A DNA stretch of 64,000 bases from Bacteroidaceae bacterium (GTDB lineage: Bacteria; Bacteroidota; Bacteroidia; Bacteroidales; Bacteroidaceae): NCBI GenBank assembly GCA_017429525.1, contig JAFROT010000028.1, positions 53,751 to 117,750 on the forward strand, read 5' to 3'. The position numbers were made by a program, and so were the translations under genes. Below are positions 1-7,987 of the stretch, piece after piece (position 1 is the first letter of the stretch; each line of letters begins with the position of its first letter). The notes under the pieces are model-generated. The model was given only the letters and a program-made list of their open reading frames with translations, was not told the DNA's origin and made no database searches.

Positions 1-657
1 CTGACACGGATGGAGGGTAGGGGGCTTTGCCGTAATCGCAACCATGCGATGGAGGTTGCCATGAGCCAGCTTGACGATGAGTTGGAAGAGGCTGTCTTTA
101 TCCTTGCCGATGACGACGAGCGGATAGCGGATGGAGCATTCGACCGCGTTCGTGAGTGCTATGGGCGTTATCCGAAGTTGGATGTCGCTCTGTGGCAGAT
201 GACTGATTGTGAGGCACGAACGCAGAAACGTTATCCGAGCGTTATGACCGATTATCGTCTCAGCCCAAGATACTATTATCCCAGTTCGGTAGAGATGACG
301 TTTCGCAGTCGGGTGTTCGTGATGGGCTTACTCTTTGACGAACGGTTTGGCTTGGGTTCGCCATCCTTGTCATCGGGCGAGGAAGAAGTCTTCCTGACAG
401 ATGCCTTGCGCCGAGGTCTGCGCGTCTATTTTGTGCCTGGCGTGCTCTGTTCCACTCCGATGTCCACTACGGGGTCGCACGTGTTGGACGAGAAAGTCCT
501 ACGTTCCAAGGGCGCCGTCTTTGGCTATCAGCACACGCTTTTTCGTGCCTTCTTCCGTACGCTGCGTGAGGCCCTGAGTCTTGGCTTCAGGCGACGCGTC
601 AATCCATTCAGAATCTTCAGCCAGATATGGTCTGGTGTCAACTATATCCGCTCATGA
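1..657 (+). CDS. Glycosyltransferase family 2-like protein, 5'-truncated by window edge
   Basis: The reading frame is open from base 1, so the N-terminal part lies outside the window; an internal ATG at 10 is not the start. Counting from that ATG, an acidic LADDDER motif at residues 32-38 fits the metal and nucleotide-sugar binding DxD of GT-A fold enzymes, and GEEEVFL at about 123-129 fits the late acidic motif of GT2 proteins. The RGLCRNRN segment resembles the GxxxxRN motif that precedes the DxD in this family. It would transfer a sugar from an NDP-sugar to a surface glycan on the cytoplasmic side. Its stop overlaps the next glycosyltransferase's start by four bases (ATGA), so the two are translationally coupled. 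The acceptor and sugar cannot be told. Confidence 0.8.
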   Translation: MTRMEGRGLCRNRNHAMEVAMSQLDDELEEAVFILADDDERIADGAFDRVRECYGRYPKLDVALWQMTDCEARTQKRYPSVMTDYRLSPRYYYPSSVEMTFRSRVFVMGLLFDERFGLGSPSLSSGEEEVFLTDALRRGLRVYFVPGVLCSTPMSTTGSHVLDEKVLRSKGAVFGYQHTLFRAFFRTLREALSLGFRRRVNPFRIFSQIWSGVNYIRS

Positions 658-1622
658 AACCGCTCGTGACCATCATCATTCCCGTGCGCAATCGGGCCTC
701 GCTCATCACGCGGACGCTCGATTCCGTTGTCGCTTCTACGTATCGTCCGCTGTGGCTTCTTATTGTAGACAATGGGAGTACGGACGAGACGAAGGCCGTC
801 TGTGACGACTGGGCTAACCGGCACCGCTCGTCGACCCTTCGCGTTGATGTCATCGAAGAGCCTACGGCCGGAGCTCCGGCTGCTCGCAATGCAGGTTTGC
901 GGCGAGTGGAGACGCGCTACGTCTATTTCTTTGATAGCGACGACTGCTTCTCGGCTGACTTCCTGGAGGATGTTGAGCGGATTCTGCGTGAGAATCGTGA
1001 GAATCCTGCTGAATGTGAATGTGATCTTCTGTTCACGCCTGTGCGTCAAGGGCGTAATGGCTCGATGCGCGTTCGTGACCACGAGAAGTCTGATTGGGCA
1101 GCTGTCCAGATGATTTCGTCGATGCTCTCGACCCATTCCATGGTCCTGCGAACCGAATGGCTGCGCCAGATAGGAGCTTGGGACGAACGCCTGAGCATCT
1201 GGCAAGACTGGGAGTTAGGGGTGCGCGTGTTGCTGAATCGTCCTCATATCCTTTGGGCTACCGGGAAGAGCTATCACGAAATCCTCCTGCATGAGAACAG
1301 CATCACGGGGGCATCGCTTGTTGACCGCTGGGAGGGAACGCTGGAAGCCATGCGTGTCGCCCTCGAGGATGTTCGGGCAGCCAAGGACATGACGAAGCGT
1401 GAGTTGAGGAGTTGCCTTCGTGCCTTATATCTGCGTGCGATGATTCAGGCAGGGCGCCTGCTGCGCGAGCATTGTCCTGAGGGAGCACAGGCATACGTTG
1501 ACTATGCCAAGGAGGTTATCGCTCATCCCACCAAGCCCCTGCGGATGTGGGGAATGGTATTGAGGAATTATGTGGCACGTGGAGGGCGTGGCGCATGGCG
1601 GGTGGCACGTCAACTGGTATAG
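654..1622 (+). CDS. Glycosyltransferase family 2 protein
   Basis: This 322-residue protein starts at the ATG at 654, where the N-terminus becomes the typical GT2 beta strand (MKPLVTIIIPVRNR); an upstream ATG at 627 would only add nine unrelated residues. VDNGSTDET (about 38-46), a PAARNAGL segment (75-82) and DSDD (94-97) are the classic GT-A signatures for NDP-sugar and metal binding. No membrane segments follow, so it is a soluble or peripheral cytoplasmic transferase. It overlaps the preceding glycosyltransferase by four bases and converges by 13 bases on the minus-strand glycosyltransferase downstream. The context suggests capsule, O-antigen or exopolysaccharide assembly; the donor is unknown. 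Confidence 0.88.
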   Translation: MKPLVTIIIPVRNRASLITRTLDSVVASTYRPLWLLIVDNGSTDETKAVCDDWANRHRSSTLRVDVIEEPTAGAPAARNAGLRRVETRYVYFFDSDDCFSADFLEDVERILRENRENPAECECDLLFTPVRQGRNGSMRVRDHEKSDWAAVQMISSMLSTHSMVLRTEWLRQIGAWDERLSIWQDWELGVRVLLNRPHILWATGKSYHEILLHENSITGASLVDRWEGTLEAMRVALEDVRAAKDMTKRELRSCLRALYLRAMIQAGRLLREHCPEGAQAYVDYAKEVIAHPTKPLRMWGMVLRNYVARGGRGAWRVARQLV

Positions 1623-2737
1623 AAATCAACGTATTGACGGGCCACTTTCACATGGTCGTGATGACGACGGATGTATTCGATGCTGTCGAGTTGTAGCTGA
1701 CGAATGTCCTCGTTGCCTTCGAGCAGGCGACGGGCCATTTGGTCATACACGTCCTGTTCGTCGGGTTGTACGTTGACGATAGGCCGCAGCTCTTGTTCGC
1801 CGAGTATTGCATATTGTTCCTCTTCGCCACCTCCTACGACAATCATTCCTTTGGCCATCGCCATGAGGGCATTCATGGCGGGCGTATAGCTGTAGAGCTG
1901 GTCGAGCAGGACGTGGCTGTCGCTAATCATCTGCTGGTACTCGGCGAACGGAACGCTCTCGGCCTTGTTGATGACCACGCGCGCTGAGCCATAATTCGCT
2001 TGCAGACGTTGCAACGCGCGCAGCATGACGTCCGTACCTTTGTAGGCCGAGCGCCCGCGTTGGATGCCGACGAAGAAGCGCAAAGGCGGAGCTCCCTCCT
2101 GGCCCGGGCGCTGGTCGGCAGGATAGAGCTTTGCGGGCGAGACGGACGAGAGGTCGATGGGGAAGGGGATGAAGCGCGTCTTAGCAGGGAAGAAGGGTCT
2201 GTAGCAGCAATCGTATTCGTAGAGGCCCGTGATGATGCCGTCGCAGTCGGCCGCGATGCGTTGGTTCAACTCGCCCTTCTTGCCGTGGAGCCAGTCGATG
2301 GTCCATCGTTCGTTGTCGGGATTGCGACGCAACTCACTACCTATATTGAAGTCGGAGTAGCGGAAGGTATGGCAGTCTGAGCAGACCTTGACCCAATAAT
2401 AATCCATCCCGAAAGCACCCATGAACACGCGCCCGTTGTGCCGGCGCAGGTATTGGTAAAGCGGCCAGCAACGATCGTCCTTGAGGTCGAGGAAAACGGG
2501 ATTGATGATCTGCACCACGTCATAGCCTCTGAGCCGAGGCCAGGTGCGGGCGATGTCGAACAGGTAGCGAATCGTCCCGCCCGTATTCAGGCTGCGGCGT
2601 TGTAGGTTGATGTCGCGCGGATAGTTCTTCCATCGGTCGCCATCAGAGACCACGGTGACGCTATGACCGAGAGCTCTGAGGCCCTCGGCTAATGTCCAAT
2701 GGACGTTGCTGAATTCGCCGACGAGAAGAATCTTCAT
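1610..2737 (-). CDS. Glycosyltransferase, GT-B fold (GT4-like)
   Basis: The 375-residue product opens with MKILLVGEFSNVHWTLAEGLRALGH, the N-terminal strand-helix of GT-B glycosyltransferases, here pieced together with the conserved glycine pattern. The second half contains FFVGIQRGRSAYKGTDVMLRAL, which fits the start of the C-terminal Rossmann domain of GT1/GT4 enzymes with the K-G-T/D donor-binding loop. An SHVLLDQLYSYTPAMNALMAMAKGMIVV stretch lies where GT4 members have the E-x7-E donor motif, but only a variant is visible, so family assignment is tentative. It lies tail to tail with the plus-strand glycosyltransferase with a 13-base overlap, closing the polysaccharide cluster. Confidence 0.75.
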   Translation of the reverse strand: MKILLVGEFSNVHWTLAEGLRALGHSVTVVSDGDRWKNYPRDINLQRRSLNTGGTIRYLFDIARTWPRLRGYDVVQIINPVFLDLKDDRCWPLYQYLRRHNGRVFMGAFGMDYYWVKVCSDCHTFRYSDFNIGSELRRNPDNERWTIDWLHGKKGELNQRIAADCDGIITGLYEYDCCYRPFFPAKTRFIPFPIDLSSVSPAKLYPADQRPGQEGAPPLRFFVGIQRGRSAYKGTDVMLRALQRLQANYGSARVVINKAESVPFAEYQQMISDSHVLLDQLYSYTPAMNALMAMAKGMIVVGGGEEEQYAILGEQELRPIVNVQPDEQDVYDQMARRLLEGNEDIRQLQLDSIEYIRRHHDHVKVARQYVDFYTS

Positions 2738-2745
2738 GTGTTTTT

Positions 2746-2881
2746 AACGAAAACGATAACGAAAACGATAACGAAAACGATAACGGGAACGAAAACGGGA
2801 ACGAAAACGAAAACGGGAACGAAAACGAAAACGGGAACGTTAACTAAAGTAATCGCATCAGTTTTCGTTCCCGTTCCCGTT
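2746..2881. repeat. Hexanucleotide AACGNN tandem tract with inverted return arm
   Basis: Sixteen consecutive 6-base units run from 2746 to 2841. All begin AACG and end in AA, AT, GG or TT, alternating in short patterns. After a unique segment (about 2842-2860) the complementary hexamers return on the same strand at 2861-2881 (TTCGTT and CCCGTT units). At least 15 bases of perfect complementarity are available in several registers. It fills the space between the start of the minus-strand glycosyltransferase and the end of the GH128-like gene, so minus-strand transcripts could fold it into a slippery hairpin that might act as a terminator. The role is inferred; the repeat itself is directly visible. 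Confidence 0.85.
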
Positions 2882-2889
2882 GTCGCTGC

Positions 2890-5800
2890 TTATTTCACGA
2901 GAACCTTCTTTCCGTCAACGATGTACACGCCACGGCGGAGTGCCTTTGTGTCGACGGGAATGCCCATGAGCGTGTAGGTCGTCGTCGGGCGTTGCGTGTC
3001 GGACAGCTCGCTGATGGCCGTTACCGGGTCTTGCTGCCAGGTGAGGGTGAAGTGATCGGCGCTCCACCACGAGGTGCCAGAGCCCTTGAGGGTGATGGTG
3101 AGCGGTTGGCCTTGTGCCACGCTGATGCGGCTGAGGCTGACGCGCTGCCAGCCCTTCGGGTATTCTCCATCGTCGGCTCCATTGCCTGTGAACGACTTCT
3201 CGACAGCGTTGTCTGAGGTGCTGGCCGAGAGTGTCATCGTGAAGGTGGCTGCCGAGCGGAGCATGGCGCTGACCGTGTACAGGCCTTCGGGCAAGCCCTC
3301 GATGGTCTGCGAGAGGCTGAATGAATGGTTGTCGGCACTCCATTTGTCGAAATAGACATTCTTGGGGTCGGAGTTGACTCCATCGTAGGCCTCACCGCTG
3401 TTGAACCCTACGTTGTCAACCGTCCATCCGTCTGTGCGCGAGCTGGTGGCTTCGGGATTATGGATGAAGTAGCTGAGGTCGCGTTCGGCAGAACCCACCA
3501 GCGGCATCTGTGCGAGGAAGGCCTTCTGTGCTTTCTTCTGAACGTGCTCGGGTGTGCGGTCGAGCACGTCCTCGACGGTTCCCAGGTATTCGAGTTTGAA
3601 GTTGTCGGCACCAGCCCAGCGAGCGGTCATGGGGCTGAGGTTGCGTACGCCTACGCGCATCGTTCCGTTATCGACGACGATGTTGTCGATGGTGAGCAGG
3701 TCGGCGCCGTCCATCTCGCTATCCTTCGTCACGGGCGTGAACCAGTTGACACCTTGGCTCTGAGCATACAGACCTACGGCGTTGTTGACCGTAGCGCCTG
3801 CGACGCCGTTTGACGAGTTGAACACGTTGGCCGTCAGGCGATAGAGACCGTTGGCCAGGCCCGTGAGATCCTGATAGTAGTCGAAGTTCTCGCCTGCGGG
3901 CGCCGGATGCCACACCTCGAAGTACGTGTCGCCGCTGCTGGCTTTGGTGAAGCCGTTCTGCGCACCGCGGAAGCAGGTCCAGCCCGTGATGTCGGAGTGG
4001 CTGTTGGCGTTGATGGTGCCGTTGATCAGCGTTCCGAGCTGGAAGGCTTCGCTCGTGGCCGTCTTGCCTGTGATGGTCGTCACGACGACGCGGAACTCCT
4101 CGCCAGGCTGCACGCTACCGACGTTGATGTCTTTGAGTTGGATATTGGCGTCTTCGAAGAGCGGAGCATCCGTGATGGTCGTCACGTGCTGCCACGAACC
4201 ATTCCCGCTTCGGCGCTCGATGGCAATGGACGCGGTCATGTCGGTGTTCGGGTTGTTCACGGCAAAAGTCATGGTCTCCGCCTCGCTGTCGTAGGTGCCG
4301 TTGGCCGTAGGTGTCTTCACGCTGGGCTCCCACCAGATAGGCACCTTCGTGTAGTTGACGTCGTAGGCGAAGGTTGCGCGATGGTCGCGATAGACTTGGC
4401 CAGCAGGCGTGAGTCCTTGGCTGACGTCGGCTTTGTAGTACATATAGGTCTCCCACATATCGAAGCCGTAGATGGCATAACGCTCGATCCAAGGACACTC
4501 GTCGATTTTTTGCAGCAGCACCTGCAGGTACTGTCGGTTCTTCTCGTAGCTGTCTATCTTGTTGTCGTTCCATGAGGCGCTGATTTCCATCTCGGTGAGC
4601 CATACGGGACGTTTGTTCGTGTTCCAGATACCCTTGCATTGTGTGTTGCAGAACCAATCAGCGTAGGTCGCGGCATCGCGGCTGCCGAGGTCCCAGTAGG
4701 CGTGGGTCACGGCGAAATCGCAACGGTAAGCCATATCGTCGACATGGCCGAAGAACGTGGACAGCCAACTGAAGTCGGTGGGTTGGCAGGAGCCGATACG
4801 AGCGCCCGAAGGCAGATAATCGGGCATCAGCGTGCAGTTGGTCCAGTTGTCGCTGCAGGCGCAGTCGCTCTTCGTGTGCTGTTCGCTGTGCTCAGGCTCG
4901 TTGATGGAGAGCGTGGCCGAACTGGCATGCTCGTTCACCTGGCTCACGCTGGGCCACCACCAATGCTGGCGGCAGGGCACGTACTCCATGTTCGAGGTCG
5001 ACCAGTAGTCGGCATTCCATGCCCAGTACCACGTCGCACGCAGGCCGTCGCCGCCTGTGCTGCCAGCCGTGTTCCCCCATCCCTTCTTCGAGACGTATTG
5101 CCACGACTTGATGTTGACTGAGGTGACGCGATGAGCCAGCGCCTGAGGGAGGGTGACGGTGAGGTCGGCATGGTCGGCCACGTAGACGCGACTGTAGCCG
5201 CTGCCATTGCGGCCGCTAGCCAGCGTAGCCATGTAACCACGTCGTAAAGTAAAGGATGTCATCGAGTTGCTGTTCTCGCCTAAGTCCTTGTGGCTGCCAC
5301 GGGCAAGCGTGAAGGAGCTATTGCCGCTGGCCTCGAAGATGACGGACGGCGTGGGGATGACGGCAGCTCCGTTGAGGTAAATGGCCACGCGGCAGTTCGT
5401 GTCGACATTGGCGGCAACGCCGTTGATGCGGACATATTTCAAGAAGTCGCTCTTGACCTTCGACGGCGTGATATTGTCGAAAATTAGCCAAGTGCGGTCA
5501 GAGCCTAAGTCGACCGATGATGAACCCGTGATGGGATCATTGTTGGCCGTGAGGTGAATGTCCACGGCATCGCTGCGGCTGATATTCTCGTTGGCCAGCT
5601 GCACATAGTCAATCTCCTGCACGCCCTGCGCATTCTTGTAGACGGCGCTCACGTAGGCCTGGCGCGAGGCGTCGTAGTCGCCCGTGGCCGGGATGATGGT
5701 GAACTGCGAATGGCTGCCTTTGGGCTTGTCGTAGAATACGCTGACGTAGTCGTTGCCCTTCTGTGCGCCGTCGATGCCCACGTACTTCGAGTTCTTCTTG

Positions 5801-6168
5801 CTGATGAGGTAGACGTAGGTACCCTCTTCGGTCTTCCAGCAGAAGCGGTCGTCGGTGGAGCGCGTTTCGAGCGTCATGCTCCAGGCGTTGCTGCCGCTGG
5901 CTGCTAAGTATTTGCCGCTGCTCTTCTGGCGCAGCAGCACATAGCCGCTCTTGCCGCTATCTTCGGCCACGAAGACGTAACTGTCCGCGTTGGCATTCGT
6001 GCCGTAAGCCGACAGGGCAGGGCCGTCGCCCGCCGCGTTGGAGCCAAGCAGTTTCTCGTAGATGTTGAGCCAGATGAGGTATTCCTTGCCTGCCGTGATG
6101 GCAGCAGCATGAAGGCTTTGACAGATGCCGAGCACAAGGAGCAGGGCGAGGAGGGAGAATCGTTTCAT
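2890..6168 (-). CDS. Secreted GH128-like (Asl1-type) glycoside hydrolase with C-terminal sorting-like tail
   Basis: The start at 6168 gives a clean signal peptide (MKRFSLLALLLVLGICQSLHAA); the frame extends upstream but without signal-like sequence. The 1092-residue product has an N-terminal beta-trefoil-like segment (about 20-160), a middle region, and a catalytic core with an NEPE motif (E424) and TEME (E526). The about 100-residue spacing between the two glutamates suits the acid/base and nucleophile of GH128 / Glyco_hydro_cc beta-1,3-glucanases. Two galactose-binding-like modules follow. The last about 30 residues (GVYIVDGKKVLVK ending) resemble the type IX secretion C-terminal signals of Bacteroidota. 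It is probably an outer-surface or secreted beta-glucanase; the substrate is inferred from family only. Confidence 0.78.
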   Translation of the reverse strand: MKRFSLLALLLVLGICQSLHAAAITAGKEYLIWLNIYEKLLGSNAAGDGPALSAYGTNANADSYVFVAEDSGKSGYVLLRQKSSGKYLAASGSNAWSMTLETRSTDDRFCWKTEEGTYVYLISKKNSKYVGIDGAQKGNDYVSVFYDKPKGSHSQFTIIPATGDYDASRQAYVSAVYKNAQGVQEIDYVQLANENISRSDAVDIHLTANNDPITGSSSVDLGSDRTWLIFDNITPSKVKSDFLKYVRINGVAANVDTNCRVAIYLNGAAVIPTPSVIFEASGNSSFTLARGSHKDLGENSNSMTSFTLRRGYMATLASGRNGSGYSRVYVADHADLTVTLPQALAHRVTSVNIKSWQYVSKKGWGNTAGSTGGDGLRATWYWAWNADYWSTSNMEYVPCRQHWWWPSVSQVNEHASSATLSINEPEHSEQHTKSDCACSDNWTNCTLMPDYLPSGARIGSCQPTDFSWLSTFFGHVDDMAYRCDFAVTHAYWDLGSRDAATYADWFCNTQCKGIWNTNKRPVWLTEMEISASWNDNKIDSYEKNRQYLQVLLQKIDECPWIERYAIYGFDMWETYMYYKADVSQGLTPAGQVYRDHRATFAYDVNYTKVPIWWEPSVKTPTANGTYDSEAETMTFAVNNPNTDMTASIAIERRSGNGSWQHVTTITDAPLFEDANIQLKDINVGSVQPGEEFRVVVTTITGKTATSEAFQLGTLINGTINANSHSDITGWTCFRGAQNGFTKASSGDTYFEVWHPAPAGENFDYYQDLTGLANGLYRLTANVFNSSNGVAGATVNNAVGLYAQSQGVNWFTPVTKDSEMDGADLLTIDNIVVDNGTMRVGVRNLSPMTARWAGADNFKLEYLGTVEDVLDRTPEHVQKKAQKAFLAQMPLVGSAERDLSYFIHNPEATSSRTDGWTVDNVGFNSGEAYDGVNSDPKNVYFDKWSADNHSFSLSQTIEGLPEGLYTVSAMLRSAATFTMTLSASTSDNAVEKSFTGNGADDGEYPKGWQRVSLSRISVAQGQPLTITLKGSGTSWWSADHFTLTWQQDPVTAISELSDTQRPTTTYTLMGIPVDTKALRRGVYIVDGKKVLVK

Positions 6169-6218
6169 ACGTGTGCGTTTACGTTTAGTTTCGTTAGTAG
6201 TTTCGTTCTTTTGCGCCG

Positions 6219-6226
6219 CAAAGTTA
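6219..6226 (-). promoter_or_regulatory. Bacteroidota-type -7 box for the GH128-like gene
   Basis: On the minus strand this reads TAACTTTG, matching TAnnTTTG. It lies about 50 bases upstream of the start codon at 6168, which supports that start over longer upstream in-frame options. Confidence 0.55.
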
Positions 6227-6461
6227 ATGCTTTTTTTCGAAACCGAACCATCACTACGCCATAAAAACGCAGAAACAGCCATCTTCGCTTCCATATCCCG
6301 CCTCCTTTTCACCTTATTTTATTTGCGCACGCCTGCGCTCGCGTGAGCGCTCACGAATGTTCGCGTCCCTCTTCACGTTCGGTTGCGCAAGCCCCGTCGC
6401 CAAGAGACGACATCTTCAACGACTATTCGCAACAGGTGGACCACCATGGTGATCCACTTCA

Positions 6462-6661
6462 CACATATATTCGCGCAGCCCTCCACGTCTATATGTGCAA
6501 GGCTGCGCGTCTATATGTGCAAGGCTGCGCGTCTATATGTGCAAGGCTGCGCGTCTATATGTGTGAGGCTGCGCGTCTATATGTGTGAGGCTTCACGTTT
6601 ATATGTGTGTGGCTGAACGTCTATATGTATCGCTGGCTTCGTTTGTACGTCCTGGTTCGGG
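6462..6661 (-). repeat. 22-bp-period tandem array, family A site 1
   Basis: Eight 22-base units run from 6486 to 6661. The first three are identical on the plus strand (CGTCTATATGTGCAAGGCTG plus CG) and the last three are increasingly degenerate. A weak extra unit begins near 6462. Read on the minus strand each unit is CAGCC, three variable bases, then CACATATAGACGCG, the same layout as the arrays at 46459 and 62229. There are no unique spacers, so it is not CRISPR. It occupies the upstream intergenic region of the GH128-like gene. Short frames over it (for example 6343-6616) are repeat translations, not genes. Confidence 0.9.
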
Positions 6662-6762
6662 CTGTCCGTTAGGGCTACTTTTCAGGGCCGATTGTGCTGT
6701 CCTGGACTACAGATGATCCGATTTTGTGGAAATTTATGTCCTTCTTGCAAATTCATCTCCTT

Positions 6763-6930
6763 TTAAAGAATGGGTGTACGCATGTGCTCTGTTTTCCATT
6801 CTTCAACTACGTCCTCGTTGAGTATGCCTTTGGCTTACAATTGGGCAATGGCATCCTCTGCATGCTCGGCAAATACTGACCAAGAATATGGCGAATGTTC
6901 TGCATATACTTTTCAGATGTGAGTATAGTG
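6763..6930 (-). pseudogene. Possible decayed gene fragment
   Basis: Minus-strand translation of this stretch shows coding-like text broken between frames: a piece reading SEKYMQNIRHILGQ continues, after a frame change, as VFAEHAEDAIAQL, an in-frame TAA, then AKGILNEDVVEEWKTEHM and a stop at 6763-6765. The amphipathic, charged composition differs from random translation of the flanks. I do not recognise the family. It would be a remnant with one frameshift and one nonsense change. Bases 6662-6760 show nothing I can assign. Confidence 0.25.
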
Positions 6931-6959
6931 CAGTTAAATGATATTCGCTGATTGCCTGA

Positions 6960-7940
6960 TTAGCCGCGTAGTTTTTGCTGCTCACTTTCCCGCAGGTCGC
7001 GGAAGCGGGTGAGCTGGCGGATGACCTCTTCGGGGTCGTCGGTGAGGGAGAGGAGCAGGTTCTTGTACATGCCCGCGTGGGTGAGGTCCTGCAGGAGGGG
7101 ATAGATGGGCATCTGCTCTGTCCAGAAGGTTTTGCCGAAGAAGATCATGGGGCTGGAGAAGCCGAAGGAGAGGTAGTGGTTCTGCACGGCGTCCTGGAAG
7201 ATCTCCTGCATGGTGCCTGCGCTTCCGGGCGTGTAGATGATGCCTCCGTAGGCGATGGTGAGGATGGTGTCCTCACGAATGCTATTCTCGAAGAACTTGG
7301 CGATATGCGTGGCAAAGGGCGTCGAAGGCTCGTGGCCGTAGAGCCAGGTGGGGATGCCGAGGCTGATGTAGCGGCGTTGTGGGTAGCGCCTGATGACATG
7401 GAAGGCCGACGCGAGCCATCCTGCATCGCCGAACGCAGGTGCACAACTGAGCATGGAAAGGGCCTCGTCGAGGTCTGCATCTGTACGGCCGGCCATCCAT
7501 GCGCCAAGGTGCGTGGCTTCCATGGCGCCCGGGCCGCCGCCGCTGATCATATAGAAACCGAGCTCGGTGAGGCGCTTGCTCATCTGCGCAATCTGACGGT
7601 ACATCCCATCCGTGCGACGGAGGGCGTGGCCGCCCATGATGCCGATGTAGCGGCTTGACTCATAACGGCGAAGGAAGGTGCAGAGGCCGGTGTGGATGCC
7701 GTGATCGTGCAACGAACGGGCCAGCGATTCCTCGACGGAGTCGGTGGTCTTACCCGTGGCGATGTAGTGGGCATAGACGCGGCTGTCGTAACTGCGCTCG
7801 AAGCTCTCTTCGTCGTCGGGGTCGTAGCCCTCATAGAGCTCGGCAGCAGAATAGAGTTGATGGCGAGTGACATCGTAGGGAACCGATCGTAGGTGCTCGA
7901 CGATTCCTGCTAACTTGACGTGGTCGGGTTGTGAGAGCAT
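6960..7940 (-). CDS. LOG-family (lysine-decarboxylase-like) Rossmann protein
   Basis: The 326-residue product carries GGGPGAME at residues 134-141 and PGSAGTMQE at 238-246, the two hallmark motifs of the LOG/TIGR00730 family (GGGxxGxM and PGGxGTxxE). The second is a variant with S-A in place of G-x. Members include cytokinin-riboside 5'-monophosphate phosphoribohydrolases and other nucleotide hydrolases; several are mis-named lysine decarboxylases. An extra about 95-residue N-terminal region precedes the core, making it longer than the roughly 180-200-residue LOG proteins. It follows ftsK on the same strand with 47 bases between. The substrate cannot be told from sequence. Confidence 0.85.
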   Translation of the reverse strand: MLSQPDHVKLAGIVEHLRSVPYDVTRHQLYSAAELYEGYDPDDEESFERSYDSRVYAHYIATGKTTDSVEESLARSLHDHGIHTGLCTFLRRYESSRYIGIMGGHALRRTDGMYRQIAQMSKRLTELGFYMISGGGPGAMEATHLGAWMAGRTDADLDEALSMLSCAPAFGDAGWLASAFHVIRRYPQRRYISLGIPTWLYGHEPSTPFATHIAKFFENSIREDTILTIAYGGIIYTPGSAGTMQEIFQDAVQNHYLSFGFSSPMIFFGKTFWTEQMPIYPLLQDLTHAGMYKNLLLSLTDDPEEVIRQLTRFRDLRESEQQKLRG

Positions 7941-7987
7941 GTGCTATGGCGTTGAAGGATGGATAATGGCTGTTGAGGGGCGAAGCA

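Noticed and set aside
6343-6616. Small cysteine-rich proteins on the plus strand
   Set aside because: They are translations of the 22-bp repeats in successive frames; no start context or conservation is evident.
6486-6661. CRISPR array
   Set aside because: Units are contiguous 22-mers without unique spacers, the period is too short, and no cas genes are in the window.
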